Assembly (NCBI GenBank): GCA_050633505.1
Contig: JBOEGQ010000004.1
Location: forward strand, 62,001-126,000
Reading direction: 5' to 3'
Origin: UBA1672 sp050633505
GTDB taxonomy: Bacteria > Pseudomonadota > Alphaproteobacteria > Micavibrionales > Micavibrionaceae
Length of the DNA: 64,000 nt
The position numbers were made by a program, and so were the translations under genes. Shown piece after piece: positions 1 through 8,321 of the stretch (its first letter is position 1; each line of letters starts with the position of its first letter). Under the pieces are notes generated by a model that was not told the origin of the DNA, made no database searches, and saw only the letters and a list, made by a program, of their open reading frames with translations.

Positions 1-352
1 TATCGCTACCTTTGATTCGTCGTAACCAGCCAATACGCGGGTAAATCCCCATCAAGCATACATCAAGTGCACTCACCGGAAAGTCCCAATCAATCGCATT
101 GCGTTGAGGAATATATGCAATTTTATCTCTATTGCTCTCAAATGACTGTTCAGAAAATGAAACAGAGCCTTCATACGGTAACAGACCAATGGATGACTTC
201 AATAACGTCGATTTCCCTGCACCATTAGGGCCTAGAACTCCGTTTATTGTACCACTTACAATGGAAAATGATATATCACGCAATGCCCAGTTTTTTCGTC
301 CCGGATACCGACAGGATAGGTTTTTAACACAAAATGGAAGAGGAGGGGACAT
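1..352 (-). CDS. Metal ABC transporter ATP-binding protein (partial, C-terminus beyond window)
   Basis: ATPase subunit of a manganese/zinc-type ABC importer; it would power uptake of the metal delivered by the neighbouring binding protein. I read the reverse strand directly. From the ATG at 352 the frame is open to the window edge for about 117 residues. It contains the Walker A motif GPNGAGKST near residue 43 and then a Q-loop stretch IPQRNAIDWDFPVSALDV, typical of the Mn/Zn/Fe (SitB/MntB/ZnuC) ATPases. The signature motif and Walker B lie outside the window. A purine-rich stretch precedes the ATG, which starts only 3 bases after the stop of the binding-protein gene, so the two are co-transcribed. 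Permease genes are expected past the left edge. The exact metal cannot be decided from the ATPase. Confidence 0.88.
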   Translation of the reverse strand, partial: MSPPLPFCVKNLSCRYPGRKNWALRDISFSIVSGTINGVLGPNGAGKSTLLKSSIGLLPYEGSVSFSEQSFESNRDKIAYIPQRNAIDWDFPVSALDVCLMGIYPRIGWLRRIKGSD

Positions 353-355
353 ACT

Positions 356-1435
356 CTATTCCTGTTTATTATCTTCTTGTGCCACAGGGTTATCAGATTC
401 TTCCTCTATTGAATCATTTGAATCATTGCTTTCTTCTTTTTCACTTTGATCTTCAGACTGATCGTTCGGCTTCTGAGGTCGCGGACGCAAATAACTTTCT
501 ACCGAATCGGGGGCGCCACCTAACGCCGCCGTAATTGTATTCAAGTTATAGACCATCATGCCTATATAAGTTGCCTCGTTTGTATTCTCCGTACCCATCG
601 CATCTGAGAATAGGGACCCCCCAATATTCACAACATGACCACGGGCCTTCGCACCCTCTATAATCGCAATGATATTATGCCCTCCGACAGAGCTTTCAAA
701 AAAGACTGCCTTGATTTCTCTGTTCACCAGAAGGTCAACAAGCTCTTCAATTTTAGACAATCCGGCTTCACTCTCTGTTGAGATACCCTGTATGCCCAGA
801 ACCTCAAGGCCGTATGCACTTCCTAAATACCCGAAAGCATCATGCGCGGTGACTAAGATGCGCTGTTGCTTAGGGATTGTTGAAATTAAACCATGCGCAT
901 ATTTATCCAGCTCTTTTAACTTTTCTGTATAAGCATCCCTGTTTGAATTATAGGATTCTGTACGTTCAGAATCTTGTTCAATCAAAATATCTGCCACAAT
1001 ATTGGCACCAACAATCCAGTTCTCAACATCCATCCATATATGTGGATCGTATCCTTCTTCTTCATCAATGAGGTTCAACGATTTAGATGATAAAGAATTT
1101 CCAATAGAGATAGCCGGTTTAGATTCGGCAACTTGTTCAAGCAAATGCTCCATCTTGCCTTCAAGGTGCATACCGTTAAAAAAGACAATATCCGCCTGCA
1201 TCAGTTTTGCAATATCACCACGTGTAGGGCGATAAAGGTGCGGGTCTGTTCCTGCACCCATCAGATATTCGACCTTTGCATGCTCACCGACAATATTATG
1301 TACAAGATCCCCAACCTGTGCGGTTGTCGTAACAATATAGAGCCCATCGTCTTCTGCTTCTTTCATTGCTTCAGGTGCCAACATCCCGAACAATACAAAT
1401 AAAACAGCAAGTATAAATAATATTTTCTTCATCAT
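356..1435 (-). CDS. Metal ABC transporter substrate-binding protein, TroA/ZnuA family
   Basis: Periplasmic binding protein that captures Mn2+ or Zn2+ for the adjacent ABC importer. From the chosen start it is 359 aa. A signal sequence (MMKKILFILAVLFVLF) is followed by a TroA fold with likely metal ligands His66 (DPHLY), His132 (DPHIWMD), His198 (TAHDAFGY) and Asp278 (LFSDAMG). This His-His-His-Asp set matches TroA, which binds Mn and Zn. Zinc-specific ZnuA proteins usually carry a His-rich loop, absent here. The last ~35 residues are an acidic Ser/Glu/Asp/Asn tail, probably unstructured. The frame is open upstream to a GTG at 1489, but the start at 1435 (or 1432) puts the signal peptide at the N-terminus. 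A TTGACA-like box on the reverse strand (1518-1523) could belong to its promoter, but no good -10 follows. Confidence 0.85.
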   Translation of the reverse strand: MMKKILFILAVLFVLFGMLAPEAMKEAEDDGLYIVTTTAQVGDLVHNIVGEHAKVEYLMGAGTDPHLYRPTRGDIAKLMQADIVFFNGMHLEGKMEHLLEQVAESKPAISIGNSLSSKSLNLIDEEEGYDPHIWMDVENWIVGANIVADILIEQDSERTESYNSNRDAYTEKLKELDKYAHGLISTIPKQQRILVTAHDAFGYLGSAYGLEVLGIQGISTESEAGLSKIEELVDLLVNREIKAVFFESSVGGHNIIAIIEGAKARGHVVNIGGSLFSDAMGTENTNEATYIGMMVYNLNTITAALGGAPDSVESYLRPRPQKPNDQSEDQSEKEESNDSNDSIEEESDNPVAQEDNKQE

Positions 1436-1572
1436 GCGTTTGCCATCAACTTTTTTGAAAATTATGGCGTAAACCGTACACCTCGCCACACCTCAGAGCA
1501 ATAGGTTTTCAGTGAAATGTCAAAAAGCCCACTAAAAAGAAGTAAACTAGTCCTGTTTCATTCGATTCACTC

Positions 1573-1601
1573 TTGGTTCGTTATTTTTTATATGTTATCT
1601 A
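1573..1601 (+). promoter_or_regulatory. Candidate promoter of nhaD
   Basis: TTGGTT (1573-1578), a 17-base spacer and TATCTA (1596-1601) give a plausible sigma-70-type promoter, with transcription starting near 1608 just ahead of nhaD. It lies in the 201-base divergent gap between the TroA-like gene and nhaD. Nothing else was recognised there. The call rests on by-eye consensus matching in AT-rich DNA. Confidence 0.35.
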
Positions 1602-1636
1602 TCCCAACACAGATATTCTATCAATAAAACGGACCA

Positions 1637-3082
1637 GTGTTTAAGACCATGATTTTACGATTATTCTCCGCAATCCCCCTGATTACACTATTATTTTGCT
1701 TTCCTGCCTTTGCGGGTGGCGCAGAAGAGAGCGCCGCATCACACGCAACAAGTCTTAATGTAGGGTTTCATTGGGCTGGCATCTTATGTGTCGCCATATT
1801 TGTTTTGGCATACGTCTTTGTTCTAGTCGAAGAATTTATTCATATGCGAAAATCAAAGCCTGTGATTCTGGCTGCTGGCCTGATCTGGGTGGTTGTCGCG
1901 GCAATTGCACCGACATATGGTGTTGATAAACATGCTATCCACAGTGGAATCTCCCATGCATTGGAAGAATTTGCTGCGCTTATGTTATTCCTTCTTGCAG
2001 CAATGACATATATTAGTGCGCTGGAAGATCGTAATGTTTTCGCCGTTATTCGTATGAAGTTAGTTTTGGCAGGTTTAAGCCTGCGACAGTTATTCTGGGC
2101 AACAGGTATTCTTGCTTTCTTCCTTTCTCCGATTGCAGACAATCTAACGACGGCTCTTGTTATGGGTACCGTTATCATGGCTGTTGGACGCGGTAATGCC
2201 GCCTTTATTACAATTGGGTGTGTGAATGTTGTTTCTGCTGCAAATGCAGGTGGAGCATTCAGCCCGTTTGGTGACATCACGACCTTGATGGTCTGGCAGG
2301 CCGGAAAAGTTGAGTTCTTTGAGTTTTTTGCTCTCTTTGCACCGTCGGCGGTTTGCTTCTTGGTTCCTGCTGCGCTTATGCATTTCTTTATTCCAAAAGA
2401 GCAGCCTGAAACCATTGATGAACACGTTGAAATGAAACGTGGTGCGAAGCTCATTATCTTCTTGGGATTCTCCACAATCGCAATGGCCGTCGGCTTTGAA
2501 CAAACATTCGGCCTTCCTCCATTCATGGGTATGATGACCGGATTGTCTTTATTGATGATTACCGCATGGTTTATCCGCCAGAAAGGTGAAAAGAAAGATA
2601 AGGAATTTGATATCCTTACAAACGTTTCTAAAGCAGAGTGGGATACTCTTTTATTCTTCTTTGGAGTTATTTTCGCCGTTAGTGGTTTGGCATTCCTTGG
2701 GTATTTGGAACTACTCTCGACAACGCTTTATGAGGGATACGGACAAAGTGCAACCAACATCGCATTAGGGTTCGCCTCTGCTTTGATCGATAATATTCCT
2801 GTAATGTTTGCAGTACTGACCATGGATCCGCAAATGGATCACTTCCAGTGGCTACTGATCACTCTAACCGCCGGAGTGGGGGGAAGTATGCTCTCCATCG
2901 GTTCGGCGGCTGGTGTGGCCCTTATGGGAGTTGCACGCGGATACTACACATTCTTCTCTCACCTAAAATGGGCACCATTTATCATGGTGGGTTATGCCGC
3001 AGCAGTCGCGGTTCATTTCTGGGTGAACGGAGATATCACCAGCGCATCTGCAGCAGCTGAAATAACAACAACTGCGCATTAA
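1637..3082 (+). CDS. nhaD: Sodium:proton antiporter NhaD
   Basis: Inner-membrane Na+(Li+)/H+ antiporter of the NhaD family (ion transporter superfamily), used for sodium export and pH homeostasis. The 481-aa protein begins with a hydrophobic segment ending AFAGGAEES, as in NhaD proteins that carry a cleavable signal peptide. About a dozen membrane segments follow. Family-typical polar motifs within the membrane are SPIADNLTTALVMG, the Ser/Asn-rich NVVSAANAGGAFSPFGDITT, and DNIPVMFAVL near the C-terminus. The GTG at 1637 is the longest start; an ATG at 1649 is equally plausible and neither has a strong ribosome site. It is convergent with the next gene, only 5 bases apart, with no room for a dedicated terminator hairpin. 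NhaD is common in marine and haloalkaliphilic bacteria. Confidence 0.9.
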   Translation: MFKTMILRLFSAIPLITLLFCFPAFAGGAEESAASHATSLNVGFHWAGILCVAIFVLAYVFVLVEEFIHMRKSKPVILAAGLIWVVVAAIAPTYGVDKHAIHSGISHALEEFAALMLFLLAAMTYISALEDRNVFAVIRMKLVLAGLSLRQLFWATGILAFFLSPIADNLTTALVMGTVIMAVGRGNAAFITIGCVNVVSAANAGGAFSPFGDITTLMVWQAGKVEFFEFFALFAPSAVCFLVPAALMHFFIPKEQPETIDEHVEMKRGAKLIIFLGFSTIAMAVGFEQTFGLPPFMGMMTGLSLLMITAWFIRQKGEKKDKEFDILTNVSKAEWDTLLFFFGVIFAVSGLAFLGYLELLSTTLYEGYGQSATNIALGFASALIDNIPVMFAVLTMDPQMDHFQWLLITLTAGVGGSMLSIGSAAGVALMGVARGYYTFFSHLKWAPFIMVGYAAAVAVHFWVNGDITSASAAAEITTTAH

Positions 3083-3087
3083 TCGGA

Positions 3088-3756
3088 CTATGGCTGGACC
3101 GCTCCGCTCCAGAAGTACCAGCCAAGCCCAATCATAAATAAGGCATTACCATATAAGGCATGCTCAATCGTCACCAAGGCGAGAGAGCGTGTCTTTGCAT
3201 ATGTCATCGCAAATATTAATCCTGCAATAAGACTGAAAAATGGTGCTATCCAGTTAATATAGAGCACATGGGCATACGCAAAAACTAAAGCACTCGCGAT
3301 GATTCTTGCACGTTCACTTTTGAAAAAACGCTTATAGCGATGAAAGAAAAAGCTACAAAAAATCAATTCCTGCGGCAGTGCCGACAACAATGGATATATG
3401 ATAAACAATAGAAATAATCCAAAGGGCCTTTCCTGCAACATCACAAACATTTTTGATGGGTCATAGAAATATAGAAAAGCCGTCATCCCGACACAGCAAA
3501 TAATCCAGCGCGGTAGAATCATTTTCATGTTTTCTTTATTAACGGCATGAAATTTCCACGTATCACGGGCAAAGTTCTCATGCCCCACGTAAAATAACTG
3601 ATAAGCGCAATATGCCGCAGCCGCCCATAAGAACAGCATCATAAAAGGCGCGAGACGGAAAATGATAATAGTCGAAGGAAGACCAATACAGAGAATAATA
3701 AATTCAATAGCCAGCAAAAGACGAAAATGGCGTATTGACTTAAATCGTTCCCTCAT
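3088..3756 (-). CDS. CPBP-family intramembrane protein (Abi/Rce1-like)
   Basis: A 222-aa polytopic membrane protein resembling the CPBP (CAAX protease and bacteriocin-processing) family of intramembrane metalloproteases. It has about six to seven hydrophobic segments. The C-terminal half carries the family pattern: a motif-1 region LPQELIFCSFFFHRY, then FAYAHVLY (the F-x-x-x-H motif), then TIEHALYGN (the third, His-containing motif). In canonical members motif 1 reads EExxxR; here the first Glu is Gln and the Arg is Cys, so the active site is atypical and peptidase activity is uncertain. Substrate and role are unknown. It stands alone, convergent with nhaD and divergent from ispG. Confidence 0.7.
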   Translation of the reverse strand: MRERFKSIRHFRLLLAIEFIILCIGLPSTIIIFRLAPFMMLFLWAAAAYCAYQLFYVGHENFARDTWKFHAVNKENMKMILPRWIICCVGMTAFLYFYDPSKMFVMLQERPFGLFLLFIIYPLLSALPQELIFCSFFFHRYKRFFKSERARIIASALVFAYAHVLYINWIAPFFSLIAGLIFAMTYAKTRSLALVTIEHALYGNALFMIGLGWYFWSGAVQP

Positions 3757-3874
3757 TCAAATCCCCTTAATCATTTGCTCAATAACCAAAAGTATAGCAT
3801 AAATCCGATATATAATGGTTAAAAACCTTATTCAATTGACTAATTCCTCGTCTTTGTATTACTTAGGTTTCAAT

Positions 3875-5107
3875 ATGGTTGCACTATCTGAAATAAAGCG
3901 TCATCAAACGCATCCGGTAAAGGTTCGGCACGTCACTATAGGCGGCGGGGCACCTGTTGTTGTTCAATCCATGACCAACACCGATACGGCAGATGTTGAA
4001 CGTACATTCACACAAGTAAAACAGCTCTATCTTTCCGGATCAGAAATCGTACGCGTTACCGTCAATAATGATGACGCAGCCATAGGCGTTGCGCGCTTAC
4101 GTGAAAGATTGGACAAAGAAGGACTGGAAGTCCCCTTGGTTGGATGCTTTCATTATAATGGGCATACGCTTCTCAACGACCACCCTGATCTTGCGCGTTC
4201 ATTAGATAAATACCGTATCAATCCGGGAAATGTCGGATTTGGTAAAAAACGTGATACCCAATATGAACAAATGATTGAGAAGGCTATAGAGTATGATAAA
4301 GCCGTTCGCATTGGTGTAAATTGGGGCAGCTTGGATCAAGCCCTTGCCACAAAACTAATGGACGACAACGCAAAACGTGAAACACCCTGGTCAGCAGGCG
4401 ATGTTATGCGCGAAACACTTGTCCAATCTGCATTGATAAGCGCACAAAAAGCGGAAGACGTTGGACTAACAAAAGATAAGATCATTCTTTCCGCGAAAGT
4501 AAGCCGCGTACAAGACCTTATCGCCGTTTATGATGCCCTGGCACAAAGGTCCAATTATGCCCTCCATTTGGGCTTAACAGAGGCCGGTATGGGTTCAAAG
4601 GGGATTGTTGCAACAGCATTAGGGGAGGGTATCCTCCTTCAACAGGGAATAGGCGACACAATCCGCGCTTCATTAACACCGGAACCAAATGGTGACAGAT
4701 CACTGGAAGTGCGTGTGTGTCAAGAAATACTACAAGCCCTGAACATACGCTCTTTCATGCCGGAGGTTAGCGCATGCCCCGGTTGCGGACGTACAACCAG
4801 TACATATTTCCAAGAGCTGGCACAGGATATACAGCGACACCTTGATGTAAAAATGCCTGCCTGGAAAAAAGAATACCCGGGCGTGGAAACAATGAAAGTT
4901 GCCGTGATGGGCTGCATTGTAAACGGCCCCGGTGAGAGTAAACATGCCGATATCGGTATCAGCCTTCCGGGAACAGGAGAGGCACCTGTTGCGCCTGTAT
5001 TTACCGATGGGAAGAAGACTCACACGCTACGTGGTGATAAAATCGCACAGGACTTTCAAGACCTTGTCGACAACTACGTCAAAAACCGTTACGGCGCAGC
5101 AGCATAG
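3875..5107 (+). CDS. ispG: 4-hydroxy-3-methylbut-2-enyl diphosphate synthase (flavodoxin/ferredoxin)
   Basis: Cytosolic [4Fe-4S] enzyme of the MEP isoprenoid pathway; it converts MEcPP into HMBPP by reductive ring opening. The 410-aa protein has the N-terminal TIM-barrel (GGGAPVVVQSMTNTDT at the start) and the C-terminal iron-sulfur domain with Cys residues in SACPGCGRTTSTYF and MGCIVNGPGE. The frame is open upstream to 3815, but the extra 20 residues do not resemble the family. The ATG at 3875 has TAGGT about 8 bases before it and starts MVALSEIKRHQT, as expected. Length is normal for the short bacterial form. It is monocistronic or weakly linked to ald. dxr, an earlier enzyme of the same pathway, lies at 44685-45869. 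Confidence 0.96.
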   Translation: MVALSEIKRHQTHPVKVRHVTIGGGAPVVVQSMTNTDTADVERTFTQVKQLYLSGSEIVRVTVNNDDAAIGVARLRERLDKEGLEVPLVGCFHYNGHTLLNDHPDLARSLDKYRINPGNVGFGKKRDTQYEQMIEKAIEYDKAVRIGVNWGSLDQALATKLMDDNAKRETPWSAGDVMRETLVQSALISAQKAEDVGLTKDKIILSAKVSRVQDLIAVYDALAQRSNYALHLGLTEAGMGSKGIVATALGEGILLQQGIGDTIRASLTPEPNGDRSLEVRVCQEILQALNIRSFMPEVSACPGCGRTTSTYFQELAQDIQRHLDVKMPAWKKEYPGVETMKVAVMGCIVNGPGESKHADIGISLPGTGEAPVAPVFTDGKKTHTLRGDKIAQDFQDLVDNYVKNRYGAAA

Positions 5108-5179
5108 TTCCCTCTGGATCGTACCTGTTAATTACCCTAGAATATCTCCTCACAGGCATTCATAATAGGGAGATATGAC

Positions 5180-6295
5180 ATGAAAATCGGCGTACCAAAG
5201 GAAATCAAAACATTAGAGCACCGTGTTGGGCTGGTTCCGTCCTCTGTGAAAGAGCTCATCGCGCATGGCCATGATATCTATATTGAGCATAATGCAGGCC
5301 TTTCGATTAATTTTACAGATCATGATTATGAAGAGGCAGGGGCAAAGATCCTACCCACGGCCAAAGATGTTTTTGATACGGCTGATATGATCATGAAGGT
5401 CAAAGAACCCCAGCCAGATGAGTGTAAAATGCTAAGAGAAGGGCAAATACTCTTCACATATCTACATTTAGCCGCGGATGAAGTACAGACAAAGGGGTTA
5501 ATTGATTCCGGCTGTGTTGCCATTGCCTATGAGACCGTTACAGGACCCAATGGGCGCGGTCTACCATTACTGGAACCGATGAGCGAAATCGCCGGTCGCC
5601 TGTCCGTACAGGTCGGTGCCTATTACCTTCAAAAACACATGGGGGGCTTAGGCCGTCTTATTGGCGGCGTCCCCGGGGTTAAGCCCGCAGATGTCCTGAT
5701 CCTAGGAGGAGGGGTTTCCGGCTTTCATGCCGCACAAATGGCGACTGGTCTTGGTGCAAATGTAACCATTTTGGAAAAATCAAATCCAAGAATGCGCTAT
5801 CTGGATGATTATTTCCATGGACGTGCAAATATCGTGTATTCAAGCCTTGATACCTTAGAGCGCGCCCTTGAAACTGCTGACCTTGTTATCGGAGCTGTTT
5901 TAATTCCAGGTGCTTCAGCCCCCAAATTAATCAAAAAAGATCACTTGAAAACGATGAAAAACGGTAGTGTCCTTGTTGATATTGCAATCGATCAGGGGGG
6001 GTGTTTTGAAACAAGTCATGCCACCACCCATGATTCTCCAACTTATACTGTAGACGGAATCGTCCATTATTGTGTTGCCAATATGCCGGGTGCAGTTCCG
6101 CTAACATCTGCACTTGCATTGAATCACTCGGTTTTACCTTATGCTTTACGGCTTGCCGATCAGGGATGGAAGGCTGCATTAGGAAATGACCACAACTTTA
6201 TGAACGGTCTTAATGTTTGTGAGGGTATGGTCACAAACAAGCCAGTATCCGAGGCTTTGGGGCTATCTCATACGGATGTAAGCAATATTTTTTAG
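5180..6295 (+). CDS. ald: Alanine dehydrogenase
   Basis: NAD-dependent L-alanine dehydrogenase, interconverting L-alanine with pyruvate, ammonia and NADH. The 371-aa protein has the expected layout: a catalytic domain beginning MKIGVPKEIKTLEHRVGLVP, Lys75 (KVKEPQ) and His96 (YLHLAADE) at the positions of the known substrate-binding and catalytic residues, a Rossmann motif LILGGGVSGFHAAQMA, and VDIAIDQGGCFETS with the conserved Asp. The ATG is preceded by AGGGAGAT at good spacing. The following DNA is T-rich (6296-6312), possibly part of a weak terminator, then the tRNA-Asp promoter begins. Confidence 0.95.
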   Translation: MKIGVPKEIKTLEHRVGLVPSSVKELIAHGHDIYIEHNAGLSINFTDHDYEEAGAKILPTAKDVFDTADMIMKVKEPQPDECKMLREGQILFTYLHLAADEVQTKGLIDSGCVAIAYETVTGPNGRGLPLLEPMSEIAGRLSVQVGAYYLQKHMGGLGRLIGGVPGVKPADVLILGGGVSGFHAAQMATGLGANVTILEKSNPRMRYLDDYFHGRANIVYSSLDTLERALETADLVIGAVLIPGASAPKLIKKDHLKTMKNGSVLVDIAIDQGGCFETSHATTHDSPTYTVDGIVHYCVANMPGAVPLTSALALNHSVLPYALRLADQGWKAALGNDHNFMNGLNVCEGMVTNKPVSEALGLSHTDVSNIF

Positions 6296-6325
6296 AATAT
6301 TTTTTATTTTTTCTGCATATGATGC

Positions 6326-6354
6326 TTGACGAAAAGAATCCATCCTGATATCAC
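6326..6354 (+). promoter_or_regulatory. Candidate promoter of tRNA-Asp
   Basis: TTGACG (6326-6331), a 17-base spacer and TATCAC (6349-6354) predict a start near 6361, about 12 bases before the mature tRNA. Spacing and position suit a stable-RNA promoter. Confidence 0.55.
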
Positions 6355-6361
6355 ACTCTTC

Positions 6362-6457
6362 ATCTCAAATGCGCGGGTGTAGCTCAGTTGGTTAGAGCGC
6401 CGCCCTGTCACGGCGGAGGCCGCGAGTTCAAGTCTCGTCACTCGCGCCATTTGAGAT
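6362..6457 (+). repeat. Perfect 10-base inverted repeat flanking tRNA-Asp
   Basis: ATCTCAAATG at 6362-6371 is the exact reverse complement of CATTTGAGAT at 6448-6457. The arms flank the tRNA, and the right arm includes the final CA of the encoded CCA. In the primary transcript the arms can pair. Together with C6372-G6446 they extend the 7-bp acceptor stem into a stem of about 18 pairs with one bulged C. Confidence 0.8.
6373..6449 (+). tRNA. tRNA-Asp (anticodon GTC)
   Basis: A 77-base tRNA with encoded CCA. The acceptor arm GCGGGTG (6373-6379) pairs with CACTCGC (6439-6445) with one G-T pair. The D-arm has GCTC/GAGC around AGTTGGTTA. The anticodon loop CTGTCAC gives anticodon GTC between CCGCC and GGCGG. 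The T-arm is GCGAG-TTCAAGT-CTCGT. The discriminator base is G6446 and CCA is at 6447-6449. GTC decodes aspartate GAC and GAU. Confidence 0.96.
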
Positions 6458-6664
6458 CAAATTCTCGATATTAGATTTACTCTAATTCGTCTTTCCATTA
6501 CATATCGCAACACTTGTTGAGAATGGGTATTATTATCTTAAAGAAAAAGTAATTTTGCCCTTTGTTTTTGTTAAAAAATCTGATTTAAAACGCCTAATAC
6601 TATTTTCAAAAGCTGTATAAACTGCTAGAAAATAATAGATGAATCGTCTTTGAAAGTTACCATC

Positions 6665-7036
6665 ATGGCACCGCAGGATTTTTTATTAGAATATTTACCC
6701 ATTCTGGTCTTTATCGCAATTGCTGGAACGATATCCATTGCAATGGTTTTAGGATCTTTACTAGTGGGTGTTCGTAACCCGGACCCGGAAAAATTATCGG
6801 CCTATGAATGTGGTTTCGATGCGTTTACAGATGCACGTAATAAGTTTGATGTCCGTTTTTATCTTGTGACACTATTGTTCATTATATTTGATTTAGAAAT
6901 TGCATTCCTTTTTCCATGGGCAATCACACTCGGTAAAATAGGGGCGTTTGGTTTCTGGTCTATGATTGTGTTCCTTTCCATTTTGACTGTTGGCTTTGTC
7001 TATGAATGGAAAAAGGGCGGACTGGAATGGGAATAA
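6665..7036 (+). CDS. nuoA: NADH-quinone oxidoreductase subunit A
   Basis: Small membrane subunit of complex I at the junction of the peripheral and membrane arms, next to the quinone site. The 123-aa protein has three hydrophobic helices and the conserved loop SAYECGFDAFTDARNKFDVRFYLV between the first two; its Cys and Asp/Glu residues are typical of NuoA. The frame also permits a TTG start at 6650, but ATG 6665 gives the usual N-terminus. First gene of the nuo cluster. The 215 bases between the tRNA and this start are AT-rich; I could not identify a convincing promoter, although one is required in this region. Confidence 0.94.
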   Translation: MAPQDFLLEYLPILVFIAIAGTISIAMVLGSLLVGVRNPDPEKLSAYECGFDAFTDARNKFDVRFYLVTLLFIIFDLEIAFLFPWAITLGKIGAFGFWSMIVFLSILTVGFVYEWKKGGLEWE

Positions 7037-7057
7037 TTATAAAGAGAAAAGACAAAT

Positions 7058-7633
7058 ATGGGACACGATAAGACAATTATTCCGGCGCCAAATTATGATT
7101 TGCAAACAAATGCGCCTTTACCGCCAGCGATAGAACAAGATGTCGTGCCTGCGGCCATTTCTAAGACACTTAATGAGAAAGGCTTTGTCCTAACCAGTGC
7201 AGATAGCCTGTTTGACTGGGCGAGAACCGGTTCTCTATGGCCAATGACATTCGGTCTGGCTTGTTGTGCGGTGGAAATGATCCACGCTTATATGAGCCGT
7301 TATGACATGGACAGGTTTGGTATGATCCCACGGCCAAGTCCACGCCAATCCGATGTGATGATTGTTGCCGGAACATTAACAAATAAAATGGCGCCTGCTT
7401 TACGACGGGTCTATGACCAAATGCCTGAACCAAGATGGGTGGTATCTATGGGATCATGTGCAAATGGCGGTGGATATTACCACTATTCATATTCTGTTGT
7501 ACGTGGATGTGATCGTGTTGTGCCGGTTGATATCTATATTCCGGGTTGCCCACCAACTGCAGAGGCAATGATTTATGGCCTGATGCAATTGCAAAAGAAA
7601 ATACAAAGAGAGGACACACGCATTGCCCGATGA
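7058..7633 (+). CDS. nuoB: NADH-quinone oxidoreductase subunit B
   Basis: Peripheral-arm subunit carrying the terminal [4Fe-4S] cluster N2, which passes electrons to quinone. The 191-aa protein has the four expected Cys ligands: the tandem pair in FGLACCAVEMIHA, one in VSMGSCANGGGYY, and one in IPGCPPTAEAMIYG. The N-terminal ~45 residues are a variable extension. It follows nuoA by 21 bases with a purine-rich AAAGAGAAAAGA ribosome site, and its 3' end overlaps nuoC. Confidence 0.96.
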   Translation: MGHDKTIIPAPNYDLQTNAPLPPAIEQDVVPAAISKTLNEKGFVLTSADSLFDWARTGSLWPMTFGLACCAVEMIHAYMSRYDMDRFGMIPRPSPRQSDVMIVAGTLTNKMAPALRRVYDQMPEPRWVVSMGSCANGGGYYHYSYSVVRGCDRVVPVDIYIPGCPPTAEAMIYGLMQLQKKIQREDTRIAR

Positions 7634-8321
7634 ATCCTTAAAAGATCTTGCGGACTATATTGCAGAGCAGCTTGATAACTGTGTGTTACGTCATGAATTT
7701 ATTCAAGACGAACTCGTATTATATGCAAATGCCGCAGACATTACGAAAGTTTTACAGTTTCTGCGTGATGATAGAGAATGTGAATTCACAACCCTGATTG
7801 ATCTCTGCGGTGTAGATTATCCAAATCGTGCAGAACGTTTTGAAGTTGTTTATTCACTTTTATCTCTACGACAAAATAATCGCGCACGTGTAAAAATCAC
7901 GGCAGATGAAGAGACAATGGTACCAACCGCGGTTGAGTTATTTAGTTCTGCCTTATGGTTTGAACGTGAAGTATGGGATATGTATGGCGTCTTGTTCGCA
8001 GGAAATCCTGATTTACGTAGAATTCTAACGGATTATGGCTTTGAAGGGCACCCTCAACGTAAAGACTTCCCGCTCACTGGCTATGTTGAACTTCGCTATG
8101 ATGAAGAACAAAAGCGTGTGGTCTATGAACCTGTTAAGCTGACACAAGATTTCCGTCGCTTTGATTATCTAAGCCCATGGGAAGGCATGACAGATGTTCA
8201 GCTTCCTGGTGATGAAAAGGCCTGCATTCCTGAACATGGATGGAAGGGGGCAGAAGTGCCGGATCCATCACACAAAGAAACAGAAATAAAAGAAGAGGAA
8301 AACGCAAATGCCTCTGAATGA
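7623..8321 (+). CDS. nuoC: NADH-quinone oxidoreductase subunit C
   Basis: Peripheral-arm subunit (30-kDa family) forming the connecting module with NuoB and NuoD. The 232-aa protein contains the family region FEVVYSLLSLRQNNRARVKI, the signature WFEREVWDMYGVLFAGNPDLRRILTDYGFEGHPQRKDFPLTGY, and a charged C-terminal tail. The start is a TTG at 7623, 11 bases inside nuoB. It is supported by GAGAGG about 9 bases upstream and by the lack of a better ATG, so translation is probably coupled to nuoB. Separate nuoC and nuoD genes are the alphaproteobacterial arrangement; E. coli has them fused. Confidence 0.94.
   Translation: MPDESLKDLADYIAEQLDNCVLRHEFIQDELVLYANAADITKVLQFLRDDRECEFTTLIDLCGVDYPNRAERFEVVYSLLSLRQNNRARVKITADEETMVPTAVELFSSALWFEREVWDMYGVLFAGNPDLRRILTDYGFEGHPQRKDFPLTGYVELRYDEEQKRVVYEPVKLTQDFRRFDYLSPWEGMTDVQLPGDEKACIPEHGWKGAEVPDPSHKETEIKEEENANASE

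Noticed and set aside
1840..2526. A 228-codon open frame antisense to nhaD
   Set aside because: No domain-like sequence, no ribosome site; it mirrors the codon pattern of nhaD.
3815..3874. Upstream extension of ispG by 20 codons
   Set aside because: Does not resemble the IspG N-terminus; ATG 3875 has a Shine-Dalgarno-like TAGGT.
6296..6325. Possible intrinsic terminator after ald (AATATT repeats and T-runs)
   Set aside because: The inverted parts are short and only A/T; stability too low to call.
6373..6449. tRNA-Asp as a mobile-element attachment site
   Set aside because: No integrase, no displaced tRNA 3' copy and only core genes on both sides were seen.
6540..6640. Sigma-70 promoter for nuoA
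   Set aside because: TTGTTA and TAATAC are 21 bases apart, and TATAAA has no -35 at proper distance; no candidate was good enough to list.
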